This document shows, piece after piece, positions 29,830 to 38,177 of a stretch of 64,000 bases of DNA. The DNA is from Clostridiales bacterium. Its GTDB lineage: Bacteria > Bacillota > Sulfobacillia > RBS10-35. Positions within the stretch are counted from its first letter, which is position 1, and each line of letters opens with the position of its first letter. Location: positions 1 to 64,000 of the forward strand of contig JAHHQG010000032.1 in NCBI GenBank assembly GCA_018729555.1, given 5' to 3'. The notes below the pieces were generated by a model that saw nothing but the letters and a program-made list of their open reading frames with translations, was not told the origin of the DNA and did not search any database. Made by a program: the position numbers and the translations under genes.

Positions 29830-30504
29830 TCACACCCCCAGCCGGTACCCCGCTCCCCGGACCGTCTCGATGAGATCTTCCCGCCCCAAAGCCTCCAGCT
29901 TCGCCCGGATATGCCGGATGTGGACATCCACCGTCCGCTCATCGCCGTAAAAATCAGGGCCCCAGACCCTCTCCAAAAGTTCCCTTCGGGAAAGGGTCAC
30001 CCCCGGCCTTTCCGCCAAGGCCGCCAGAAGGCCAAACTGCATGGCCGTGAGATGGATCTCCTTTCCGTCCAGGTGGAGGACGTGGCGGGTGGCATCCAGG
30101 CGGAGCCCTGGCCGCGGCGACACGTCAGGCGAAGGGTCGGGAGCCAAGCGCCTTAACACCGCCCGCACCCTCGCCACCAGCTCCCGGGTGCGGAAGGGCT
30201 TGACGATGTAGTCATCGGCCCCGATCTCCAGCGCCGCCACCAGATCGGCTTCCTCCGAAATGGCCGTCAAGATGATGATGCCCACCTGATCGGAAAAGCG
30301 CCGGATGTAACGGGCAAAATCGAATCCGTGACCGTCGGGAAGGAGCAGGTCCACCACCGCCAGATCGGGGGCTTCCTTTGTGAAAAGGGCCTGGGCTTCC
30401 TGGAGGTTCTCGGCCGTCACCACCTGGTACCCGGCTTTCTCCAGAGCGCCCGCCACGATGTGGCGGATGTCGAGGTCATCTTCCAGGACGAGGATTTTCG
30501 CCAC
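29830..30504 (-). CDS. PhoB/OmpR-family response regulator
   Basis: MAKILVLEDDLDIRHIVAGALEKAGYQVVTAENLQEAQ..., winged-helix C-term RRELLERVWGPDFYGDERTVDVHIRHIRAKLE. Confidence 0.95.
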   Translation of the reverse strand: MAKILVLEDDLDIRHIVAGALEKAGYQVVTAENLQEAQALFTKEAPDLAVVDLLLPDGHGFDFARYIRRFSDQVGIIILTAISEEADLVAALEIGADDYIVKPFRTRELVARVRAVLRRLAPDPSPDVSPRPGLRLDATRHVLHLDGKEIHLTAMQFGLLAALAERPGVTLSRRELLERVWGPDFYGDERTVDVHIRHIRAKLEALGREDLIETVRGAGYRLGV

Positions 30505-30539
30505 CGGTATTCCTCCACCTCCAGCTTAACTTAACCTCC

Positions 30540-30720
30540 TTTCCGTTAAGATTCGACCTTTGTGAGAAAACCTTCACCTTCCCGTTCTGCAACTCATAGA
30601 CAAATATCCCAGCGGGATACCGTCCCGGTTGCTTCCTGCTTCTGCGATAGGATGCTCGTAGACCGGTTTCCCGTTCCGCCGCAGAGCCCATCTCCACAGG
30701 CGTCACTTCCCGTGGAACTC
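30540..30720 (-). ncRNA. Predicted omega/reRNA locus at tnpB 3' end (position inferred, not demonstrated)
   Basis: Inference from TnpB biology: the guide RNA overlaps the tnpB 3' end and element right end. Confidence 0.3.
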
Positions 30721-31952
30721 ACGGTAGGGCAGCCTAAGCTGGCTGCCAGAGCGAAGTTAAGGAGGTTTTTTGCCGCATTCTCGTCCCGGTCGTGATGCGC
30801 GCCGCATACGGGGCATGTCCAATCCCGGATAGAAAGCGGAAGCTCAGGAAGCACATGCCCGCAGACAGAGCACCTCTTCGACGTTGGCTCAAAGTGAGGT
30901 GCCTTTATGATCAGCGCGCCTCGAAGCTTGGCTTTCGCCTCAAGGAGCACCTGAAAGGCGCCCCAGCCAACGTCAGTGATATTCCGGGCGAGACGGTTGT
31001 TCTTAACCATACCGGCGATGTTTAGGGTTTCTATGCCGATGACCGGATGCGCTCGCACCAGGTGGGTCGTTAGCTGGTGGAGGAAGTCCAACCGGATGTT
31101 TCGAATCCGGCGGTGAAGCTTGGCGACGGCCCGGCGCGCCTTTTCGTAGTTCCGGGTGCGTTGTTGAAGTCTTCCTTGAGAGTCCCGCACGCCCCGGCGC
31201 GAAAGGCGCCGCTGGAGCCTTTGAAGACGGCGTAGCACCTTTTCAAGCGGCTTGGGCGCCTCGACTTTCTGAACTTTGCCCTCCTCATCCACGATGGTGG
31301 CGAAATGATTCAACCCAACATCCATACCTGCCGCTGGCCCCTTCACCGGGCAAGGATCGGGGATCTCTTCTTCTACCGTGAGGCTCACGAACCACCGGTC
31401 GGCCTCGCGGCTCACGGTGGCGTGAAGGATTTTCCCCTGCGGGATGTAGGTTTTTTCGCCGTTCTTCTTCCGGCGGATGGGTTTTTCCTTAATCCGCACG
31501 GCACCAATCCTGGGAAGAACGATGTGCCGCGCCTTTCCGGGGTGGCGCCGGTCTCCCCCATCTAGAAGAAGGCGAATCGTGCCCGAACTGTTGTCCAGCC
31601 GGAAGCTGTCCCGCCGATCGTGTTTGCGGCGGAACTTCGGGTAGCCGACTTTGCGGCCAGCCTCCCGCCCACGAAAGAAATCTTTGAATGCCCTTTCCAG
31701 ATCCCGAAGCGCTTCCTGCGGCGCCCACTTCGACACTTCATACAGCCATGGAAACTCCGTCTTTTTGAGGCGGTTCAGTTCCCGGTGGAGTTCATAGGCG
31801 CTGGTCGTGCGGCCTTCGTTTTCATAGATCTCCTTCCACCGCGCAAGACCCCAGTTATAAGCAAATCGGGCGGCTCCCGCGTGCTTGGCCAGGAGCACCC
31901 GCTGCTCTATGTTGGGATCGAGCTCGTACCGGTAGGCTCTATGGATCTTCAT
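30594..31952 (-). CDS. tnpB: TnpB RuvC-like RNA-guided nuclease
   Basis: RuvC-I GMDVGLNHFA, RuvC-II GIETLNIAGMVKN, zinc finger CSVCGHVLPELPLSIRDWTCPVCG, RuvC-III HDRDENAAKNLL all present. Confidence 0.95.
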   Translation of the reverse strand: MKIHRAYRYELDPNIEQRVLLAKHAGAARFAYNWGLARWKEIYENEGRTTSAYELHRELNRLKKTEFPWLYEVSKWAPQEALRDLERAFKDFFRGREAGRKVGYPKFRRKHDRRDSFRLDNSSGTIRLLLDGGDRRHPGKARHIVLPRIGAVRIKEKPIRRKKNGEKTYIPQGKILHATVSREADRWFVSLTVEEEIPDPCPVKGPAAGMDVGLNHFATIVDEEGKVQKVEAPKPLEKVLRRLQRLQRRLSRRGVRDSQGRLQQRTRNYEKARRAVAKLHRRIRNIRLDFLHQLTTHLVRAHPVIGIETLNIAGMVKNNRLARNITDVGWGAFQVLLEAKAKLRGALIIKAPHFEPTSKRCSVCGHVLPELPLSIRDWTCPVCGAHHDRDENAAKNLLNFALAASLGCPTVSSTGSDACGDGLCGGTGNRSTSILSQKQEATGTVSRWDICL

Positions 31953-32511
31953 GGTGCAGCGCCTCCAATGCCTTTTGGGCCCGGCGTCTCGCGGAAGGCT
32001 TGCCGTACAGGCGAGCGGCGAGGGAGGTGAGGACCTCGGTCATATCGCGCACCAAATCGTCGTCCACCTCTCTTTCTTCGACCACCAGAATGCGGCGTCC
32101 TTGCGCCCGAAGAGCAGCCTCGAGGAATTCAAAGCCGAAACGGGTTAGTCGTTCTCGACGTTCCACGACGATGGTTGTTACGTTGGGGTCGGAAAGCAGC
32201 TTCAAAAGTTCTTTCCGCTTGCCGTTTAGGCCGGATCCGATCTCCTTGACTGTCTTTGCGACTGAAAGGCCCTGCTCGTTGGCGAATTCGAGAAGCCGTA
32301 CCACCTGCCTTTCCAAATCGGCCTTCTGGTCAGAAGACGATACCCGGGCGTAGATGGCGGCGATCCCTTCCTTAGGTGCTTCGGGTTCATGGACGAGGAT
32401 GGTGCCTGACGGCGTGATTTCAAACGGCACGGGCATTTTACCTTCTTTAACCCAGCGCCACGCCGTTTTGTAGGTGATGCCGTGTTTTTTGGCCCATTGA
32501 CTGAGTTTCAT
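31939..32511 (-). CDS. tnpA: IS607-family serine recombinase (resolvase) transposase
   Basis: MerR-like HTH KLSQWAKKHGITYKTAWRWVKEGKMP and AIYARVSSSDQKADLERQV...VVERRERLTRFGFEFLEAAL. Confidence 0.95.
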   Translation of the reverse strand: MKLSQWAKKHGITYKTAWRWVKEGKMPVPFEITPSGTILVHEPEAPKEGIAAIYARVSSSDQKADLERQVVRLLEFANEQGLSVAKTVKEIGSGLNGKRKELLKLLSDPNVTTIVVERRERLTRFGFEFLEAALRAQGRRILVVEEREVDDDLVRDMTEVLTSLAARLYGKPSARRRAQKALEALHHEDP

Positions 32512-32573
32512 GGGTACCCATTACCACAAAACACAACGATATGCAACGTTATTTTCAGCTGTTGGAAACCCTC

Positions 32574-33605
32574 CTATGGGGAGGGAACCGTTTCGGGAAA
32601 GAGGTACGAAAGCCGGAGGGGAAGATCTCTTCGGCCCACCACCTGCCCCTTTTCGTCGACCACCACGAGGTGCCCTTCGGCGTCCAGGAAACCCCACCGG
32701 CCATCCTGGAGGACCACCACCCAGGGCCACGGGCTGGGATCAGCCTCCACCTCGCGGTATTCGCCCGTCCACCCGTTCCCCACATAAAAGCCGTAGCGGG
32801 GCGAGTTTCCCTCGCCTCCAGGACCCACCGAAAGGCTGGAGACCCAAAGGGAAGGGGAAAGCTCCGCCCACGCAGGAGCCCAGGTGCTGAAGGGAGCTTC
32901 TGTTGCCTCCTTTAAACCCGGCTCAAAGATGAAGAGGCGATAGCTGGCGGGATCCACGGGAAAAAGGCGGGCCCCCACCACCTCGCCGCTTCTGAGGGAC
33001 CCCAGGAGGGTGAGGTCATAATCCATCGGGACGGGTTCCAGGTTGGAAGGAGGGGCCACTTCCTTTGGAATGAGCTCCCCTGTTACGTCCACCTCGAAAA
33101 AGGCGGAGGGAAAGCGGCTGCCATCCACCCAGAGGAGGCGGTCTTCCCCGGCCCAAGCCACGCCCCCCACCCCTCCTTCTCCTTGAACCGGAAGCACCCT
33201 TAGACCTCCCTCAGGCGACCAGAGCCCTATCTCCCCCGCTCTTCTCGCCACCGCCAGGAGGGTTCCCCCTGGCTGGGGACGAACCCAATCCCAAGCGCCG
33301 ATCTCCTCGGATGTAGGAGCATCCAGGGACTGGATCCGCCATACCCCGCCGTCAAAAAAGATCACCTTTCCGTCGGAAAGGAAGGGCCATCCCCGGGGGG
33401 CCAAAGGATCGATCCGGCTCTGGATATCCCTAAAGGACACGTTTCCGTCGGCAAGGTTCAAAAGGACCAGCTGCCCCGCATGGCTAAACCCGGCGAGGAT
33501 GCCTTCCAAAGGGAGGTCTTGGTCCTGGGAGGATCCTCCCCTCTCGCAGCCCAAAAGAAAAACCAGGGCGGCCAAAACCACGGCAGTAACCAGGTGACGG
33601 GCCAT
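32574..33605 (-). CDS. Putative lipoprotein, beta-propeller-like
   Basis: Signal/lipobox MARHLVTAVVLAALVFLLGCERGG; repeated W/G-containing blades. Confidence 0.5.
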   Translation of the reverse strand: MARHLVTAVVLAALVFLLGCERGGSSQDQDLPLEGILAGFSHAGQLVLLNLADGNVSFRDIQSRIDPLAPRGWPFLSDGKVIFFDGGVWRIQSLDAPTSEEIGAWDWVRPQPGGTLLAVARRAGEIGLWSPEGGLRVLPVQGEGGVGGVAWAGEDRLLWVDGSRFPSAFFEVDVTGELIPKEVAPPSNLEPVPMDYDLTLLGSLRSGEVVGARLFPVDPASYRLFIFEPGLKEATEAPFSTWAPAWAELSPSLWVSSLSVGPGGEGNSPRYGFYVGNGWTGEYREVEADPSPWPWVVVLQDGRWGFLDAEGHLVVVDEKGQVVGRRDLPLRLSYLFPETVPSP

Positions 33606-33895
33606 GACCGGGAACTCCCCCTTTGGTCGGCGGGCGAGCTGCTTCTCGGCCCTCCGGCGGAGAGTCGGCACCCACGCCATCGAGCAGCATTTCCCCGCAG
33701 CATTTCCCAGCGGGCGTTCCGCCTATCATATGGAACGATTCGCCAGGTGATCCAAAAGCTACTACTCCGCCAGTTGCCAGTCAAGGGTCAAGTTTCCCCC
33801 GGGCGTCGGTGCAAGGCGTTCGGGCAGCAAAACCGTTAGATCCAAAGAGGTTCAGGTAAGGAGAAGGAGGGGGAGGGAGTTCCCCCCGCTCCCCC

Positions 33896-35322
33896 TCAGC
33901 GAATGGCCTCCGGCAGCATGAAGAAGATGGTCTGGGTCCAGTAGTAGCTGCGGCTCTTGGGGTCGTACACCGGTTTTCCTTCCACCTGGTCGTAGTGGGG
34001 CCGCCAGTCGCTCCCGTCTTGAGCGGCCGGGATCCAGGCCATGAAGCCCGCCACCCCGCCGTCCCGGTTCACCAGGGCCATGAGGCCGGGACCGTCAAAC
34101 CCCCACTGATCGCCCTTGGCGGGGCTGAAGGTCCCGATCTTCCGAGCATCCTTCCAGGCAGGGTTGAGCCTTACGAACTCGCTCCACTTGCGAAGGGCCG
34201 ACGCTGCCCCCGTGGTGGTGGCGGTACCCGTATTGGGCCCTGTGGTACCAAGAGAGTACCGGTGGTGCCCGTCGTTCCCCCCGTGCCCGCGGTACCCCGG
34301 TTCGTTCCTGTCGTCCCGGTGGTACCCGTGGTCCCGGTCGTTCCTGTGGTGCCGCGGGTCGTGGTGGTGGTCCCCGTGGTTCCCGTGGTGGTACCCGTCG
34401 TTCCGGGTGCCGTCGGGGTCCCGCTCATCCCGGCCCGCCTATCGGTAAAGTAGACCGTCTGGGTGGGACCCATGGTCCCCGCCGCTGTCCCCACCGTCCC
34501 CGTCGTAGTTCCCGGGGTTACGCCCGTCGTACCGGTCGTGCCGGTGGTACCCGTCGTACCGGGAGCGGTGGTGGTTCCCGCTGTCCCGCGGGTGGTGGTG
34601 GTGGTACCCGTGGTGCCCGTGGTGCCGGTCGTTCCGCGGGTGGTCCCCGTGGTCCCGGTAGTCCCCGTGGCATTCCCGGTGTTCTGGTCAAACCAGGGCT
34701 TCGTTTCCGTCCCGGCCGGGAGCACCGCCCGCACCCCGATGACTTCGCCCCCCGAGCCTACGATCACCCAGAGGCCGGGCTCATCAGCCGTGGCGGTGGT
34801 GGCCACCGGAGCACCATCGGCTCCCGGAATCGTCTGATTGCCCGTGGGGACACCCGGAGGTGGGGTCCGGGGGGTCGTGGCCGTCCCCCGGTTGGTGGTG
34901 GTGCCGGTGGTGCCCGTCGTACCTCTCGTCGTGCCGGTGGTCGTCCCTGTCGTCCCTGTCGTTCCACGGGTCGTCCCCGTCGTTCCCGTCGTTCCGGGGG
35001 TGGTTCCGGGCGCCGTGGTGGTCCCCGTCCTGCCGGGTATCACGCCCGTGGGGCCGTAGAGCTGCCCCCCCGACTGGAGATCGCGCCCGCCACCCCCGTA
35101 GGTTTCCAGCTTCGGATTGAGCGTCTGTAAGTCACGCCAGCTGATGAGCGTAGCCAGGGCTGTATTCATCTGCAGCCGGGACGGTATGAGGCCCGTACCC
35201 GCATTGGTGGCCCCCGTCTGGGGCTGCTGGGCCGGGCCCCTTCCCGTCACCCAGGTGCAGCTGGAAAGCGTCAGGGCCAAGGCCAGGACTACGCCCATCG
35301 CCCAGTGGCGACGTTTGCCCAT
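33896..35322 (-). pseudogene. Gly-Thr-Thr repeat lipoprotein with frameshift at 34251-34256
   Basis: Lipobox TLSSCTW; long (GTTGTT)n region; removing one CT unit restores a frame into ...LGTTGPNTGTATTTGAASALRKWSEFVRLNPAWKDARKIGTFSPAKGDQWGFDGPGLMALVNRDGG...LPEAIR*. Confidence 0.75.
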
Positions 35323-35490
35323 GAATATCCCCTCCGCGAAGGAGTGTGCATCCGCCCGAAGGCTTCTATGAGGCGAAAAAAAGGAAGCCCGGCTCCTTCG
35401 AAGGGTCGTCGTCTCTTGCCGTCAACGTCTTCCTTGGGTTTTGCCGCGCTTTGCGGCCTCGGTAGCAATTGTTGAAAGCCGTGGCAGCCT

Positions 35491-36549
35491 TCACCGCCGG
35501 CTTTCCTGCCGGACCTTCTGGACGTTTCTCAGATGAGTCCCATAATCCCTGGCGTAATAGGTAGTGCCGTCGGGCGCCGACACAAAGTAGAGGTAATCCA
35601 CTTCGGCCGGGTGGAGGGCCGCCTCGATGGCCCCCTCCCCCGGGCTGGCGATGGGCCCCGGGGGAAGCCCCTCATAGACGTACGTGTTGTAGGACACCTC
35701 CGCCTGAAGATCCCGCTTCGTCAGCTGATCCCCCGGCTTTCCCAGGGCGTAGGCCACCGTCGGATCGGCCTGGAGCTTCATCTTGAGCTTCAGGCGGTTG
35801 TGAAACACCGCCGAGATCTTGGGCTGGTCCTCCGGGAACCTGGCTTCCTTCTCGATGATGGAGGCCAAGGTCAAAACCTCATGGACGCTCATCCCCAGCT
35901 CCTTCGCCCTTTCCCGCCGCTCGGGCGTAAACCGCCGGTAGGTCTCCTCCACCATCTTTCCCACCACCTCAGCCACCGGCGTCCCGTAGGGGAAGCGGTA
36001 GGTCTCGGGAAAGAGGTACCCCTCCAACGGCTCTTTCACGCCCGGCGGAGGAAGTTCTTCCAGCCAGCGGGTGTCGCGAAGGGCCCGATCCACCTCATCG
36101 GCCGACCAAAACCCCAAACCCAGGAGGATCTCCCGGATCTCCTCCACCGTCTTTCCTTCCGGCACCGTGAAGGAAAACTCCAGGACCTCCCCCCGGCGGA
36201 GCATGGCCACGATGGACGCCACATCCTGGGAAGGGCTAAAGCCGTACCAGCCCGCCTGGAGCTGGCCGTCCTCCCCCTTGAAGCGAACGTACAGGCGAAA
36301 GGCGAGGGGATCCCGGATGATCCCCTTCTCGTAAAGGAGCTGGGCGATGGCCTGGGTGCTGGCCCCCTCAGGGATCTGGACCACCACCTGGGATGGGCTT
36401 TCGGCGTCCACGGGGGAAAGGCGGGCCTGAAAGGCTTCCCAGGCCCCAAAGGCGCCGCCGCCTAGAAGAAGGAGGAGGACGAGAAAGGCAAGAGCCCAGG
36501 GCCGGAAAGGCCGCCTGGGCTCTTGCCGCCGTTCCAATTCAGCGCCCAC
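35491..36549 (-). CDS. mltG: Endolytic transglycosylase MltG (YceG-like)
   Basis: ALGKPGDQLTKRDLQAEVSYNTYVYEGLPPGPIASPGEGAIEAALHPAEVDYLYFVSAPDGTTYYARDYGTHLRNVQ; LASIIEKEARFPEDQPKISAVFHNRLKLKMKLQADPTVAYA. Confidence 0.95.
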   Translation of the reverse strand: MGAELERRQEPRRPFRPWALAFLVLLLLLGGGAFGAWEAFQARLSPVDAESPSQVVVQIPEGASTQAIAQLLYEKGIIRDPLAFRLYVRFKGEDGQLQAGWYGFSPSQDVASIVAMLRRGEVLEFSFTVPEGKTVEEIREILLGLGFWSADEVDRALRDTRWLEELPPPGVKEPLEGYLFPETYRFPYGTPVAEVVGKMVEETYRRFTPERRERAKELGMSVHEVLTLASIIEKEARFPEDQPKISAVFHNRLKLKMKLQADPTVAYALGKPGDQLTKRDLQAEVSYNTYVYEGLPPGPIASPGEGAIEAALHPAEVDYLYFVSAPDGTTYYARDYGTHLRNVQKVRQESRR

Positions 36550-36557
36550 CTAGAGGG

Positions 36558-36977
36558 TCATTCCTCTTCGTCGTCGTCTTCGTCCTCAAAATCATCGTCC
36601 TCGAAGTCGTCCTCATCGAAGTCGTCGAAGTCGTCCAGGTCCTCATCCTCGTCATCCAGGTCGTCTTCTTCCCATTCCGCCTGGATTTCATCCCAGCGCT
36701 TGGCCACCCGCTGGAATTCCTCCTCGTCCTCGATGCTGGTGAGGATCTCCTCGCCCTTCTCATCCGTCTCCAGCCGCATGACGATGGCCTCCTCGTCGTT
36801 GTCCTCCTCGGCCAGGATCACGTACTGCTGGCCGTCCACTTCCAGGACATCCACCATGTCGTAGGTGTGCTCGTGGCCTTCGTCATCGGTGATGACGATC
36901 TGGGTGTCCTCTTCGTCCGCAAAAAGAAATTCCTGGTCCTCATCATGGTTGTGCCGATCCTCTGCCATCCATGCCAC
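36558..36977 (-). CDS. DUF1292 protein with poly-acidic C-terminal tail
   Basis: IVITDDEGHEHTYDMVDVLEVDGQQYVILAEE... then D/E-rich tail; conserved position between ruvX and mltG. Confidence 0.85.
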   Translation of the reverse strand: MAWMAEDRHNHDEDQEFLFADEEDTQIVITDDEGHEHTYDMVDVLEVDGQQYVILAEEDNDEEAIVMRLETDEKGEEILTSIEDEEEFQRVAKRWDEIQAEWEEDDLDDEDEDLDDFDDFDEDDFEDDDFEDEDDDEEE

Positions 36978-37098
36978 CTCCTGGCTGCTGCTACAGACGT
37001 AGTCTATCCCACGAAGTTCCCGTTATAAAGATGCCCCTCGCCCTGGCCATCGACCCCTTCCCCTACCAGTTTCCAGTCTCTTGCAGCCCCTGTCCAGC

Positions 37099-37527
37099 TC
37101 AAGGCCGCCGCCGCTCCAGGTAAGTCTGCAAAAGGAGGATGGCCGCCACCCGGTCCCGCACCCTTTTCCGCTTCCTCCGGGAAAGGTCGCCCTCCAAAAG
37201 GATCCGCTCCGCCTCCTTGGTGGTCCAGCGCTCGTCGAAAAGGACGGCCTTCACCCCCGCCTTTTGAAGGGCTTCGGCAAATCGCCGGGCTTCCCGGGCC
37301 ATCACCCCTTCTTCGCCGCGGAGGCGGCGGGGCATCCCCACCACCACCTCCGATACCCCCTCTCTCTCCACCAGCTCCAAAACCGGGGGAAGGGCCCAGA
37401 GGAAATCTTCGCCCGCTTCCTCCCTTGAAAAGACGGGGCCTCCCTGGGCCGTCAAGCCCAAGGGATCGCTGAGGGCCGTCCCCACCCGGCGAAAACCGAG
37501 GTCCACGGCTAAAATCCGCCCGGCCAC
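37099..37527 (-). CDS. ruvX: Holliday junction resolvase-like RuvX/YqgF
   Basis: ILAVDLGFRRVGTALSDPLGLTAQG...VVVGMPRRLRGEEGVMAREARRFAEALQKAGVKAVLFDERWTTKEAERILLE. Confidence 0.95.
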   Translation of the reverse strand: MAGRILAVDLGFRRVGTALSDPLGLTAQGGPVFSREEAGEDFLWALPPVLELVEREGVSEVVVGMPRRLRGEEGVMAREARRFAEALQKAGVKAVLFDERWTTKEAERILLEGDLSRRKRKRVRDRVAAILLLQTYLERRRP

Positions 37528-38177
37528 GAAGGGCGCCTCCTTCCCCAGAGGCGCATCAAAAAGATGCCCGCCAAAAAGCCTCCGATGTGGGCAAAATAGG
37601 CCACCGTCTCGCTCCCCGGCTGCTGGAAGACGCTGAGGCCTCCGATGACCTGGAGCAAAAACCAGTAGAGGAGCATGAGAAAGGCCGGCAGGCGCACCAC
37701 CGTGATGAAGATCCCGAGGAAGAGGAGGGTCCGCACCTGGGCCCCGGGAAAGGCCACCCAGTACCCTCCAAGGACCCCCGCCACAGCCCCGCTGGCCCCC
37801 AAGGCCGGGACGGTCGAGGTGGGATGGGTGAGGATGTGGAGGGCGTTTCCCAGGACCCCCGTCACAAGATAGAAGGCCAGGTACCGCAGGGACCCCAACC
37901 GGCCCTCCACGTTATCCCCGAAGACCCATAGAAAGAGCATGTTCCCCAGGAGATGGAGCCAGCTCCCGTGGAGGAACATGGCGCTCACCAGGGTGATGTA
38001 GGGCGTCGGGCCCGTAAAGAAGTCCCGGGGTACCACGGCCCATTGCCGGAAAAAGGCATAGAGCTCGGGCCCCGAAAGAAGGGTCTCGTGGTAGAAGACG
38101 TAGACGTTCATCAGGATGAGGGCCCACGTCACCCAGGGCGTCCCCCGCCGGGGGGCATCGTCGGCAAAGGGGATCAT
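37509..38177 (-). CDS. Rhomboid-family intramembrane protein
   Basis: MFLHGSWLHLLGNMLFLWVFGDNVEGRLG; GASGAVAGVLGGY; AHIGGFLAGI. Confidence 0.95.
   Translation of the reverse strand: MIPFADDAPRRGTPWVTWALILMNVYVFYHETLLSGPELYAFFRQWAVVPRDFFTGPTPYITLVSAMFLHGSWLHLLGNMLFLWVFGDNVEGRLGSLRYLAFYLVTGVLGNALHILTHPTSTVPALGASGAVAGVLGGYWVAFPGAQVRTLLFLGIFITVVRLPAFLMLLYWFLLQVIGGLSVFQQPGSETVAYFAHIGGFLAGIFLMRLWGRRRPSWPGGF

Larger units (their letters stand above)
30540..32565 (-). mobile_element. IS607-type insertion element (tnpA serine recombinase + tnpB); ends approximate
   Basis: Serine recombinase and TnpB overlapping in one operon between chromosomal genes; no terminal inverted repeats seen, as expected for IS607. 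Confidence 0.85.

Noticed and set aside
34200-35060. Possible CRISPR or tandem-repeat array
   Set aside because: Repeats are short, codon-phased (GGNACNACN) and encode low-complexity protein; no regular repeat-spacer structure.
34163-35120. Long + strand ORFs rich in VPVVPVV
   Set aside because: Antisense shadows of the minus-strand Gly-Thr repeat; the minus-strand frame has a signal peptide/lipobox and coding logic.
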